DNA of 64,000 nt from Orbilia blumenaviensis (Eukaryota; Ascomycota; Orbiliomycetes; Orbiliales; Orbiliaceae): positions 248,001 to 312,000 of the forward strand of contig JAVHNS010000003.1 in assembly GCA_036872755.1 (NCBI GenBank). The letters run 5' to 3'. Position 1 is the first letter of the stretch. Every line of letters starts with the position of its first letter. The notes beneath the pieces were generated by a model. The model searched no databases. It worked only from the letters and a program-made list of their open reading frames with translations, and was not told where the DNA came from. The position numbers and the translations under genes are program-made. Shown here in pieces: positions 21,404 to 33,662 of this stretch.

Positions 21404-24400
21404 CAGTTGTGATAGTAGTCTCTTTTAAGGCATTCTTAGAATATTTGTTCAAGACTAAGAATCTGCGGGGCGACAGGAACCAGGCAAAGCTCAATAGACA
21501 ATACTAATACTTGTTACATGTACGTAGGCGTACAAATAAATATTAATTATCATTAAAAACCATATTGTGTTTAAATTTTGTGTTCAGATATGATCTCGCT
21601 TTGTCTCGTAGACCAAACGAGTGGTAATCGCATCTGGTTCGCAAATTGTGGAATGTAAGCTCATCCTAAAGAACTAAAAGCTGTCTACAATGCGTTTTGA
21701 GCAAAAGATAAAGTATATCTATGCCAAAATAGACCCCGAGGAGCCACCATTCATGCAGAATATATTTCATTCTTGCGGCCACGGAGCTTGATTCTCCAGC
21801 GAATTTCGCGGAATGATTAAGATGGATCTTTCTCAGAAGGACAGACCAAAGACTTGGGCACGTACATACTTAGTGCCTACTCAGGAAGCAGTGGGTCCGC
21901 GTTGTAGTAACACTAACCTCCATCAACTAGATCAACCTTCAATAGGATAAACTTAGTCTCAGTCCCAGGTGCAAAAAGTTATCCAGGTCGGCTCGTATCA
22001 AAGAGTCTAAATCTAAAAATAGGCAGAGGCTCGTCATTCTCACTGTGGTCCCTATTCCCAATAAGAGTACCCTTAGGTTGGGCTTTGATCGATCATTCGC
22101 TGTGCGTTTCATACACATCTACTGAGTTCCAAGTTAGTGTTAGAATTACTTCCTCTTTCGGAAGATACGCATTGTACTCTGTCTCGACGTATCTATCTTA
22201 TCGTCGAGTTTTTTCAGCACAGACTAACGTCTTACACCGTCAGGTCAGGATACCCTGGTGTAAGAATCTACTTGATCAATATGAAGCATATTTTAGCCAA
22301 CTATTAGGCAAGGTTAGAAAGTAGAAAGAAATCGGAAAAGGCAAACTTCTAGAAGACTTCCAGAACCCTTAAGCGAAAATAGCACCGCCTCGATGACAGC
22401 TCCGACATAACGATGTTCATGCAGGGTGGTATTTGGGATTCCATCTTTCAAGGTTCAAGGGTATGGAAATTTGGTCTGGCAAGGAGCCCGAAGCTTCGCG
22501 TTCGAGGCCTCCCCCAGGGTGCATATGCATGTTGGGGTCCTTGATACAGGTATGATCATACGAATCGACACGGTCACGGGGGAGCGCCATGCCTTACGTT
22601 ATTCCTTGGGTTTGACAATTAATCAATTGACCAGGGACCCCTTCGCAATGCGTTCTGGGGAATCTTTAATAGAAAAGACATAATGACCTTTCTAGGCCTG
22701 GTTGAGACGCCAGGAGCTCGATATCGGTATGTTCGCTGAAAACCATTGATGCATCGACCAATTTCCGCACCCAAATGGCGAACAGCCTTGACTAGGGCGC
22801 CGTGAGAATAAATGGGTGTGCAGCTACAATAACAGATAACCGTAATAGACCGATCCTAACGCATAGCAAAGGGGGCGAGGGTGTGTGTTGATATATTGCA
22901 TTACGTGCAGTCGCATGCAGGTCCCATGAAGTGGAAACCTTTGGCAACGCCTGTTTTGGCAATTGCGTTGAGAAATGTTGGATTGTGGGTCCTGCTCCGC
23001 GTTTCAAGAATTGTGCTTGAGGGAATGGCTGACGGGAGAAGTCTTCTAGAAAATTACCGGAATCGTTCAGATCTGATGGTGATCTTGTTATCTGGGGGTT
23101 CAAGATCTTCCAGAAACCTTACAGAGAGTGTTTCTGCCAATGCAGGATGCCGATAGTGCTGCAGCTGATTCTTCCCAAGGAATCTGGGAAACCGGCATTG
23201 CATCGAGCTCGAGAACTTCAAGCCTGAGGGAGTGATGTAACAGGCTTGGCTGTTTTCTTGGCCATGGTTGTGTTTGTCAACTATTATCCTAACTACCTTT
23301 CATTTTCTGGGCCTTTTGATCTCGAAGCCTTCCTGTTATAAAGCTGATGCAGAAGATTCAGATTAATACTGAAACAGTACGTACGCGTTTCCTGGTATGA
23401 AATGAGGAATGATTTTTAAGATTGAAGAAGCGAATAAGTTAGCGGAGGCTTCGAAGTGTCGCGCGAGATAATCGTACGGTTCATGCCTTTACTACGGAAG
23501 CCGAAGGAGCCAGACTAAACTTTCGATATGTTTGCCCCAAATTTCCTTCTGTCACGACACACAACATGGTCGTCTACCAGAGACCTTCCCCATTGAGCAT
23601 AGCAAAACTGGAACGACTTCTGCTCAGATGCTCAGGCTCAGTCTCACTAACAGGAAAGATGGAACAGGGACGCAGTTTGGCTACCGCAGATTGATATCCT
23701 AGAAATGCGAGTATTTCGGTGAAAAGAATGAGAATCCTGAATCCACAGCCAAGTGCATTGGATTATCGATGGACTGCGATTCTAGGAATACTATGATTAA
23801 TTGAATGATGTTTCCCATCATATTGTGTCGGCTCGGTGAACCATGGATGCTAGTTAATCTGAATGATTGGTTGAAATTGGCGACCGGAAGACTGCTGTAT
23901 CGAATCCGACCGCGACCCGGAATATAGGGGACCCGTTTGACAGGGCGGTGAAACTGATACTTAGGTCATGAATGCTAGGGCAGCAAACGAATCGGCTCGG
24001 GGTCCATGGACCCACCACATACGGTACGGAGAAAGCCATCTTATATTGTTACGAAAATTTATAAAAAAATAAATAAAAAAAGGAATACGGTGGGGCTTAC
24101 AAAACAGTGTATTTTTGGCTTCAGATTGCAAGTCACGAATTTTAGGGAAAGGGGCCTCATTCCCTTTTCCCAATGAAATTTTCATCTACGGCAAGTTTTG
24201 CCATAAGGTTTTTCAGGGTTTTGCGGGAAGCTGGTGGTCTGGACTGAGTGCGGCCGCACCACACACTCAACACCACTTTAGCCCCAGGCGAACCTCAAAC
24301 AATGGTCTCCCGACTTCCCAGCATCCCCCGATGCACAATGCACACCAATCGAACTGCATACCATGGGGAAGGACTTACAAACAGAATTCCATACGATAGG

Positions 24401-24852
24401 TCTTCAACTTTGCTCCCGCGTTTAGTGTAATATTTACTAAAACTTAAACCCTTGATCGTTGTCAGTGCCCCCCATGGGCGCCGGCTCAGGGACCTCTCCT
24501 GATACAAGCAGCGGATGCAAAAAAAAGAAACGGCATAACAAGAAATAAGCACCACAAACATATCAATTTCGTTAAGCCTTGCCTGCATATCAGTCTATAC
24601 TCAAGCAAGCTATACCCAACAGCTTGCCTATGTTACATACCAGCAACTTGTTTGGGCCTCACCGGAATCCGCCAGGCTCTCGACAACCCTGCAGCTTCCA
24701 AGCAGGGCTTTGGCCCGTGAATACCACAAGTCTGAACATCAATACCCGCTTATGTATATAGAGCCTTTGGTGTTCCTCAGGGACTTCCAAAAAACCTGCT
24801 CATCACTCACTAAACAGTAGAAACATTGTCGAACTTAGTATCAACCAAGTAA
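21404..24852. other. Gene-poor region
   Basis: About 3.4 kb. The first part is the 3' flank of the preceding gene. Between 22080 and 23160 several short frames on both strands lack domains and splice support. 24060-24085 is A-rich. I find no RNA gene or mobile element. 24570-24850 may hold the 5' leader of the next gene. Confidence 0.4.
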
Positions 24853-24921
24853 AGTTTTCCCAAAGCACAGACCAACCTCGTCAACCTTTTAGCACAAAGA
24901 GCAGATAGCCTTGAGAAGAAA

Positions 24922-26001
24922 GTGTCCGACTTGCCTCTACAAAAGCTACCGACGTTCCCACCAACCTATTTTTTTCCCCCTCTTTCCATTCTTGATACTC
25001 AGGTTCCTAAAACTACCTACAACCTGGATCCCATACACCCCGCTTCCGCCGCTCCCTTCTATCCAGCCTACTATTCTGAGGACGTCTACGTAGACTCTGA
25101 AGAAGAGGATCTATCTTTAGCTATGCCAGTCATTCCTTTCTTTCCAAATTTTCCCAGGTTCGTGAATACCGGTGGCCGCCGTCGAAGACGCCGTGATTAT
25201 CAAGCTACATATAATAATTTTCATCCGACCAACAGCGACGGCCTTGAGCTACTGGGTAGCACATGCCAGAGTCAGCTACCGTCTCTTGCACCCTTGAGTG
25301 CAGGACAGTATCTCCCTCAGCAGTACGCTCAGCTTCCTCATACTCCTCAGACTCAGTATACACCATCTCAGTATGCTCAGTCCCAGTATGCACAAAGTCA
25401 ACCGACCTCGCCCTTTGCTACTGTCCAGCAAAGGCCAATGTCCGCTCCTCAACCAGGAGGACACGATGGCTACAATATGCTGCCTTCACTTCAGCAACCA
25501 GCCTTAGCGGCAAATTCAGGCTACCAGCTGCCTAGCCAGCCGGCAATAAGTTCGCCGGGTCTATATATCCCCATATCAACCTCGTCGATGTACCAACCAT
25601 CTTTAGTAACTCCTATCGTCCCATCCTCAGCCGCGAACAGCTACCCCACGGTAGGCCATGGTCATAGCCACTCGTTGTCCCTGACCTCGACTCCAACCCT
25701 CTATGAACAGAAGGGTAGCAGCAACCCACGGACCCTACCGCAGCCACTTAGCGCCGGCCGTGTCCTTTCGACACTAGGTGCCATCCCACCATCTGGTCTT
25801 TCACTCTTCGGTCTAACTCCCGAACAACAGGCATTCTTTCAACAGAGGAGGCTTCCGCCCCCACCTCCACCACAGCCTAGAGTCTACAGCTTTGAGAACT
25901 CTACCCAGACTACCATCGCTGAGACCCTGGCATTGAACAAGGAGAAGAGAGCAAACTCTCCTCGCTCCGGCCGCTCCGTCTCTCCTACTTCCGTTGCCTA
26001 A
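24922..26001 (+). CDS. Gln/Pro-rich low-complexity protein (5' end uncertain)
   Basis: The frame is open from 24853 to the stop at 26001. There is no ATG before 25123 (292 residues from there). Residues before that ATG look coding (an acidic DSEEEDLSLAMPVIPFF run), so a spliced 5' exon with the true start is likely, with an acceptor at CTTTTAG near 24891. The protein has a basic patch (GGRRRRRRDY), a run of QYAQ/QTQY-type repeats, long Pro/Ser/Gln stretches, a polyproline run (LPPPPPPQPR) and a C-terminal S-P cluster (SPRSGRSVSPTS). This is a prion-like, intrinsically disordered composition. Function is unknown. RNA-granule or transcriptional roles are common for such proteins but are not shown here. 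Confidence 0.55.
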   Translation: MSDLPLQKLPTFPPTYFFPPLSILDTQVPKTTYNLDPIHPASAAPFYPAYYSEDVYVDSEEEDLSLAMPVIPFFPNFPRFVNTGGRRRRRRDYQATYNNFHPTNSDGLELLGSTCQSQLPSLAPLSAGQYLPQQYAQLPHTPQTQYTPSQYAQSQYAQSQPTSPFATVQQRPMSAPQPGGHDGYNMLPSLQQPALAANSGYQLPSQPAISSPGLYIPISTSSMYQPSLVTPIVPSSAANSYPTVGHGHSHSLSLTSTPTLYEQKGSSNPRTLPQPLSAGRVLSTLGAIPPSGLSLFGLTPEQQAFFQQRRLPPPPPPQPRVYSFENSTQTTIAETLALNKEKRANSPRSGRSVSPTSVA

Positions 26002-29000
26002 GTCGATACGTCGATGTAATAGGTTTCCACGAATTTCTTACTTTCTTTCTTTCTTTCTCTCCTTAGGCAATATTTCCTTGTTACCCGCAGACGGCTACTG
26101 GCGTTTGATTCCTATGACGGACTTTTCATTTTCTTTTTCGAAGAACCAAATACTTTCCTATAACTGTACATAATCATCTGGAGGCGTAGCTATTAGTCAT
26201 GGCGTTCATGTTTCTTTTCATTTCTCGCCCCTCTCATTTTCAAACCTTTCATATTTTGCATTAGAACTGGTACACACACGTGGGAGTCATTTTTTTACTG
26301 TCTTCATCCTTTTTGTTGTTGCTCGAGTTTCAAATTCATGACGAAAAAAGCATGAGGTATAAAGCATATGATTTAACGCTCAAAAAAAAACACACAAAGA
26401 AGAATCTGTATATAGAAGGCTTTTCAACGCGCATTAACTTATCATTATCCATCAAATCTCTCATATTGAAGTCTGGTTCTGAATCTTCTCTTGTATCTTT
26501 AGTCCCGCCCTTTGGATCTGTGGTCTCGAAATGTCCCCGCATTTCATGATATCACGCGTATGCCTCGGAAACCTTAATGACTGTTTTTACTTTCATCGAT
26601 GAGCGTGTAGACTTCAAACTTCGGTGGGAGAAAAAAAAAAAAAAAACTCCCGCCAACTGTTTCTCGATAAACAGAGTTTCATGTGGCTAGTGACTTCTCG
26701 AACAGCATACAAAATCCTTGGAAGTCTGGCAGTGCGCCTCATTACCAGCCACTACACGGACTGTAGAAACAAACCTGCGGTGATTTTAAGTGAAACAATG
26801 TCTACCACGTTGTAGACGATAACGAGGATGAAGAAAACTTTGCTGCTTTTTTCAACGACCAATGGAATTTCCCTTAATTTTTACCCCCTACTATTTAGAG
26901 TTTTGTTTTCGAAAAAAAAAAAAAGAAGAAAGAAAGTATAAGAAGTGCCGGTGGTAAGCGGCAAGACAGAGGCTTTGCTTGTTGACATGCCTTGGAGGGA
27001 AGTTATTGAACACATCGTGAGAAATTTTTGATGTAGGCACTGCCTTTGCAGGATGTCTAAGTTGGGGGCGGGGGGTCAGCGGTTCGTGGGAGAACCTAGG
27101 GAATAGATGCGTGCGTGGCCTAACTCAGCCCAGTAGCATGTTCGAAATTTCGAGAACTTTACCTTGGAATACATGATAATTTTCATGAACTGAAACCAGC
27201 AACTAAAAAAGCTCGATGATCCTTTTGGTTTCCCTGGCAGGGAAAGAACTGGCGGCGTGGTGAACTCAAGGCAATGCAATTGATATCCTTCCAATATCAC
27301 AGCCTGCAGCCTCAGCTTCTGATAGGCCCCACAGAACTTAGAAGAAAAGAACTCACATGCCAAATGTCAATCAAGAACTTGGATATACCTTCTCCAAATC
27401 GTCAGTGAACACGGGAGACCGGAGTGCACTTCATTGTTCAAATGACCCACTCAGACGGCTCACTGAAATTCGATGTTAGCGTTTCAGAAAGTACTATGTC
27501 CCTCGCTACCAGTGGGTCGAGATGGTTGGGAATTTAAGCGCTTTTAGGAAGCTGGTATAGTATCATGTTGTTCTAGCGTAGGTACTTGGTAGACTTCTCT
27601 CGCAGTCAACTAGTTCGTTCTTGGCCTGGGGGTTAGAGCGGATGGGAGTGTTAATCGAATAATTAGCCTTGGGAGCTTGGAGATGTGGGGCCCTCGTCTT
27701 CTTTGCTACAAAAGCCTACACAACAGCTTCGTTGTTGAAGCTGCAGGTAAAATGTGACAATAGTAATGAAGCAGTACGTATTTAGTATAGAAGATGCGTA
27801 TATACATGTACATGACCTCTTTTCAAGTTTCAAGTCAGACTTCATCCACGCCAAAATCCAAGGGATACCCTGTTGAATATGCAATATGCCGTGTCTGTGA
27901 AATAATGAGGTGTATCATGCATCGATGAATTTCCCGGAAGTGGAGATACTTTTTGAAAAGTTTGCTACTTTGTTTGTCGAGGCCGTGATCAGTTGATTTA
28001 TTCAGCGCTATCCGAGGGTAATGACAGCGCCTATGGTACCATATTATACTCCTCGTTCGGTAGTATACAAACATCACTACCACATCACTACCACATCAAT
28101 ACGGCCTATCGTTGTTTCAGGTGCATATGTGCTAGAAGGTCTCCGTTAATATTGTGCAGAACATCGATATCCTGGTCATAAAGGTGGCAGAGGTCAACCG
28201 GTCATCGGTGTCAATAGACGGCTCATCACTTTGCTCATAACCAAGAGCGCCCCGCGGGCTAGTACCATAGGTCGATGAAACAGGAGGGCGAACGGGACAC
28301 AACAAAGTGGTACTATTGGTCACTTCGACAATGGCACATTGCTAGGAGTCAATTACTCTTCCCGCTACCTGATGGATCAAACTATGACAAACTCGGAGAG
28401 CCTGTAGCCGGTTAGCAAGGATTTATCGTGCTTTCTCAACCGATACCTAGCCCAGAATCTCTATAACCGAGATGCCCTACTAAGCTAAAGGATTTAGCTT
28501 TTAAATTGACAGGGACGAAGATCGTGGCCTAGCTTTCGAGTTTTCGCATAATACCCATTCCCTTCAGGGTGACCACGGGCAATGTTTTTACGATGGCAGC
28601 TTTAAATTTAGAGCTTTAGACAACTGTATAGGTACCACGCTCAGAAGAAATATTTACACATGATTTTTTTTTTTGGATTTCTTGCCTGGCAAAATCATTC
28701 CTACGCCAGCTATTCCTGATTTTGGGATCTACCAATAGTTTTTTTTATGACTATGACACACACCCATTCAAAGCCCTTGATTCGACCCTTCCAGCCCCCG
28801 CTTCTCATGCAAAGTTTCCAAATACTTGGTCGACTTCTCATAACAATCTCCTCCCGGAATTTATTATTGTTATCCAAAAACTCAGGCTAAACACCCCTTT
28901 AAGAGCTGTGAGGAACCCCTCAAGCACCAAAGGAGCTAGACGGCTCAAGTTACTCGCTTGGTTCAGTAGTTCCCCAGCTAACTAGACCATATCCAAGCTT

Positions 29001-29485
29001 TCTGACTTTGTGGCTATTTTGGTGTTGTGGTGTTGTTTCGAGTGTAGTCTCTTTTGGGGTTGGCCTATCAAGGTGGGGGCTTCGGATCTGTTTGGGATGC
29101 GGATTGGATAAGGAATCTCTTTTATGCGAATGCTTATCGCCTTACATTTCGAACAAATATGACTTGCAGAAGGGAATTTATGCCGCATTTGAGTTCCCGG
29201 AGATGCCGCACGGAATAGGAAAGTGGCATAACAACCTATATAGAGGCGAGATTGTACTGCTAGGGACGAGATTTAGGTTGTTGTCTGTGGCAGTCCCATA
29301 AATACATTTTGCTAAGTGGCTACAGCTTGGTTTAATCAAGGGTCCTTTTTTTGACTTTTACTATCAATGGGGGGTTTTTTTTTTTTTTTTTTGGCAAATG
29401 TGGCATATAGCTCAATGCGGCTGTTTGATCGATTAAGTCGGCGCCGTGGAAATGATACTGATACATAGGAATTCCGGAACGGCAG
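26002..29485. other. Gene-poor region
   Basis: About 3.5 kb with mononucleotide runs (A at 26632-26646 and 26911-26924; T at 28668-28676 and 29375-29393) and short chance frames. No domain, RNA gene or transposon remnant was recognised. The first few hundred bases (TTCTTTC-rich, 26035-26065) are probably the 3' UTR of the preceding gene. Confidence 0.4.
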
Positions 29486-30010
29486 CTAAGACTGGGACTT
29501 ACGGTTTGGCAAGTGGTCTCTCATTTTTAATGGTATAGTCCGCCATATGGGTCGATAAGTAAACCGGGGGGTAAGGTGACAACAGTGTGGATCCAAATCC
29601 TCGTAGCCTAAAAATGTGAATTCCTTAAACCAGGCATTCGAAACGATGACCAAATACAAGGCTCCAATACGACGAACTGTACCTAAGCTTTCAGGCAGTA
29701 CATAAATATACATGTATTCAAACCGTGGAATTCCAAGACTTGGGCCCAACCTTTTCCAATAGCTTGAAAAAATTGAACTCAGGGAACCGAAGTAGGTTTC
29801 GACGCCCGCCATAAGAAAGTGGATGGCTATGAAGGTATTCAAAAGGAGTCGACATGTTCGCTGCCATAAAGTAGTGCCCTGGTAAACTTTACAATTACTT
29901 CCTTGGTCAGGAGGTAGTTGAAACAAAGACGGCCCATAAAGCCCCCAAATTTGCCCCCAAACAAGGATTATTGAGGTGTATACGTATGCGTCACTGTATA
30001 CATGCACCAT
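29486..30010 (-). CDS. Hypothetical membrane-protein exon or fragment
   Basis: A frame from a true ATG at 30010 encodes 174 residues with two or more hydrophobic stretches (LLLNTFIAIHFLMAG; IGALYLVIVSNAWF), which suggests part of a polytopic membrane protein. Near its end a consensus donor (GTAAGT at 29497-29502) follows LPN, so this may be one exon of a longer, possibly decayed gene. I found no convincing next exon downstream. It loosely recalls fungal wax-synthase-like acyltransferases in tone, but no diagnostic motif is visible. It may be a pseudogene or chance. Confidence 0.25.
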   Translation of the reverse strand: MVHVYSDAYVYTSIILVWGQIWGLYGPSLFQLPPDQGSNCKVYQGTTLWQRTCRLLLNTFIAIHFLMAGVETYFGSLSSIFSSYWKRLGPSLGIPRFEYMYIYVLPESLGTVRRIGALYLVIVSNAWFKEFTFLGYEDLDPHCCHLTPRFTYRPIWRTIPLKMRDHLPNRKSQS

Positions 30011-32704
30011 ACGTCTGTGGGCATGAATGGTGGGGAAATGGGCAGAACTATCAGAAGATTCGGGGAGAGCTCGAAATTATCCCCATATAATTAACTTTAA
30101 CAGTGCTATCGAATAGAGACACGGGGCGGGATGACATGTGGCTTGTAGGTAGGTAAGTTAGGAAGTAGACATGCGTGCAGTGCCATGCCGAGGGGCGCTG
30201 CCTTTCCGCAGTTTGTCCTATGGCATGGATTTGTTGGTCAGGGCAAGTCCATAGGCTATTGGCTGTCGTAACACCAGTGATACCAAGATATAACACTCCT
30301 ATCGATAGTTTCACCAAGACTCATCAGCGTGCTAGGATTATAGCATACTAAAATACCGGTTGGCACTTGGCTAACCGATATGCATAATTAACTAGTCCCA
30401 CTTGCTCGGGTGACACGTTATAATTATAACAGTAATTAATTAGTCGGTTTGGTTGTCCGACTGCTCATTCCTGATCACAACCTTATCCCCCAACTTGCAC
30501 ACAGCCTAATCTTTAGGATACAGCATCGCAGAAAGTATTTCAAAACTCGAGAATTCGAGGAATATCTATGCAGCAATGACGCACCTCAAATACTACGAAG
30601 CAAAGGCATTAATGAGTGGCTGCTAGAGGTTGGCAACCGTTTACGCCACGAGTATGCTCCGCTACATGTTATTAACAGTGTGACAACCTAGCTAGATGCT
30701 TGGAATCAACTAGTAATAGACCTTCGAATTCATACATACCTCAGAGCTAGGGCTAGGGCGTATTGCGAGACTAGGGCTTACTATAAGGTGCTTCTTCACA
30801 CCAACCTCGGGCTCAAGCTGTCCACCCCACGTCTAAACATCCAGAAGCCTCGAAGTTCTCCCGCCTTTTGTGTCGCTAAAAAACAGCTTGGGCTATCCCA
30901 CATTCAATATATATCGATAAGATATCATGGCGCACATCCGCATCCGGTTTTCACCTTTCACAATATTAATTAAGGAACAACCCCGCCGAGCGACATTGCA
31001 TTAGGACGGAACGCCAGAGCTAGTCAACACCTAACTACTTCAGAGATGTGTGTTATTTCGGGCCGTCTGCGTTGTTCTTGTTCCCACATTCCAAAATCCG
31101 CCTCGATCAGATCACACTCCTCGATCGAGATGGCCTCGCCGCGCCGTGAAATGCAATGCAATGCAAGTGCACAAGCCTAAAAGCGTACAAAGCATGCACA
31201 ACTCAGGCACACACAAGGCCGAAAGATACCATTTCTGACGAATCCCGCGATTGAATAAAGATATAATTACTGAGCCAGCGCCTACATTGCATCGAAGAAT
31301 TGAACAATCAAATCTCATCTACATTGCACACTACGCGCTACATATGAGCGATATATGCACTCTGCACCTGTGTTCCGAATGCGATCTTACAACTGCTCTT
31401 CGTAAAGTCTGGAGCTCTATATCAAGCCGTGTGTCGACCCGCCCCTTACATCTGCAGTATACGAGAGCAACATTCCATCATCCTTCCAAAAAGAAGAAAG
31501 AGACCTGGAATCGGATCTACTATGCCTCCAGCGCAAAGCACGAGTCTAGAAATCGACTATCAGATCCTTCAATGCATAACCCTCTTGCTCCCGAATCCCC
31601 GACGCGATCCCTCGTACCTAGGTCTATCATATGCATGCACCTCGAACTCGGTTATACTGGTCGCAGCCAAAAAGATGACAAAATAAAATAAAACAATAGA
31701 GTAAGGCGAAACAAAAAACCGCGTTGTTACTAGTTAGGATAGGTTTAAGCTTTTGGGCGACGCCGGTCTGCACGAGGCGGCGGGGAGATGGAGAAAAAAT
31801 TAGAAGGAGGGGCGGTTTAGTTCCCCCACCACATTCAGCCACAATTCCATTGACCCCTCCACTCTCACCTCATCTCCAGATATCCGCCTGTCCGCGATTC
31901 TGGAGGTATTGGAGTTTTAAAACACGCCATCGTCACCCACCGGGTATATCGTCATTGTTCGGCCGGTGATGTTTAACACCGGACCGAGACTTCACTCCCT
32001 AACATATGATACAACCATCAAAACCCCGAAAAAGTGATACAAAATTTTGATCGGAATCGGAAGCATCAATGGGAAGCTAGGGGAGGAAATATCGGCGCCA
32101 ATGTGGAATATGCACCTCGTCGGATTTCCCCACACCCGGCGCACCGGTTGTTCCCTTTTTTAACATATGACGAAGGAGGTTTAGAGCATTCAAGAGAGAA
32201 AAAGGGACTCAAGGGAGCTCTCCGTACATCTACCGAACACAAAACTGCATCTTCCATCCAAGCATCACTAGCGTCACTTCATTCGGCCCCATAACCGAGG
32301 TTTTGTGGAAAACCAAAGCGAGTGAAGGCCATGCTAATCCATGACACAAGCTAACCCCGCCGCAAGCAGAAAAATCCGTTCCTGAAGCCGCCAATGCCAA
32401 TGACGTGGGGAAATGGATCCTAATGAGGCGTGGGCCGGTTGAGGCCATTTTAGGAGTTTATATAAGAACTAGCTCTTCGAGCTTGGATATCGGATGGAAT
32501 TTTCCCCTTTCTCACAGGACATCCGGCTACCCATACAATCAATTGAACCTTAAAGCTTCTTCGTCGCATTCGAAGCTTCAAAAAAGACGTAGATCAAGAA
32601 GCGGCACAATCCATCCAACTTCCTAATCTGCCATCCCACAAAAACAACGCAAATCTACATTCTTCTACCTTCTCTCCTTTCTCGTTTGTCCTTTGGCCTT
32701 CAAA
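30011..32704. other. Gene-poor region and 5' flank of the SET gene
   Basis: No gene is supported over most of this stretch. Frames at 31250-31690 have no domain. The last 250 bp look like a regular fungal promoter and leader: a TATA-like site at 32459-32465 and a pyrimidine-rich run (about 32655-32700) directly before the ATG. Confidence 0.45.
32459..32465 (+). promoter_or_regulatory. TATA-like element of the SET gene
   Basis: A TATATAA heptamer about 240 bp before the ATG, followed nearer the ATG by a CT-rich tract of the kind that precedes transcription starts in filamentous fungi. Assigned on sequence and position only. Confidence 0.4.
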
Positions 32705-33214
32705 ATGACTATTGAACAAGTCCCCCACTGGCACCAGCCATCCCACCCTGGTTTCATTACCATAAAAACCTACAAGGAAGGATCTTTCTCTAAATATGCC
32801 ACTGCCTCAAACTCCGTTCCCGCAAATACCGTAGTCGCCGACTTTTCCGCTGCCACCCCAGCCTCCGAGAAGGCTTACAGTTCAGTACAGGTCTCGGAAA
32901 CCGACCACATTGAATTAAACTCCGACTTGCTCTATGCCAATCATTCCTGCAACCCCAATGTTGTCTTTGATACCGATAAGGGTGAAGTTAGGAGTGTAAG
33001 GGAAATCAGAGAAGGCGAGCCGATTACTTTCAATTACCTGAGCACTGAGTGGGATATGGCACAGGCATTCAAGTGCGAGTGCGGCAGTGATAACTGTTTG
33101 GGAGATATTAAAGGTGCCAAATATGTCCCAACCAAGGCTTTGGGGGGTCAATTTATCAATAGTCACATCCGAAGGCTTCAGGAGAAGAGGGACGCCAGCT
33201 CCGGAAAAGCTTAA
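32705..33214 (+). CDS. Small stand-alone SET-domain protein
   Basis: A 169-residue protein consisting almost only of a SET domain. The frame opens 12 nt earlier at a TTG, but ATG 32705 has a good context (CAAAATGA) and is chosen. The SET signature NHSCNPN is at residues 79-85, the catalytic-tyrosine region at about 109-117 (FNYLSTEWD), and a post-SET-like CECGSDNC cluster at 124-131. SET proteins transfer methyl groups from S-adenosylmethionine to lysine. This short architecture without accessory domains occurs in fungi and bacteria, and its substrates (histone or not) are mostly unknown. The gene is unspliced and converges with the BTB gene. Confidence 0.85.
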   Translation: MTIEQVPHWHQPSHPGFITIKTYKEGSFSKYATASNSVPANTVVADFSAATPASEKAYSSVQVSETDHIELNSDLLYANHSCNPNVVFDTDKGEVRSVREIREGEPITFNYLSTEWDMAQAFKCECGSDNCLGDIKGAKYVPTKALGGQFINSHIRRLQEKRDASSGKA

Positions 33215-33375
33215 ATCGTCGAATGGGCTTTAACAGGACTCGATTGTAAATAGTACTTTCTTTTCTCCTTTTTTACTGAGTTTTATCTTACCAGCGTGGG
33301 ATTATACCAGAGGGTTCTAGAGGGACAGGTTGGAGGCAAAATTTGATAGTTTTTATCATTATCAGTATCGAGTCT

Positions 33376-33390
33376 TTAGGTTAGGTTAGG
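33376..33390 (+). repeat. (TTAGG)3 telomere-like short repeat
   Basis: Three tandem TTAGG units followed by TTGGGGG, about 160 bp past the stop of the SET gene. Probably an interstitial microsatellite. It is noted because a second, longer telomere-like run lies at 54724-54754. Confidence 0.6.
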
Positions 33391-33662
33391 TTGGGGGATC
33401 AATAGCAACCCCAGCTCAAAAGAAATTATAGTACAAGAATGAGGTCCGTAACACCGATACGCCAGGCCTGTTTATTCCCATATAAAATGCAAATCACCAT
33501 GCATTCTCTTATAATAGAACGGGGCTGTCGCGTGCTCCATTAAGAGGTTTCACGGCACAAAGTAAAAGAACGAAAGTATGGAAAATGTAAATTTGAGGTC
33601 ACAGGGGACCAACGTAGAACCGGGATGGAGATATTGATGTGTACGGGCGTTGAGCGGAGAGG

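Noticed and set aside
28982..29301. Opposing frames on both strands near 29 kb
   Set aside because: Neither has a domain, and they overlap each other; no splice partner was found.
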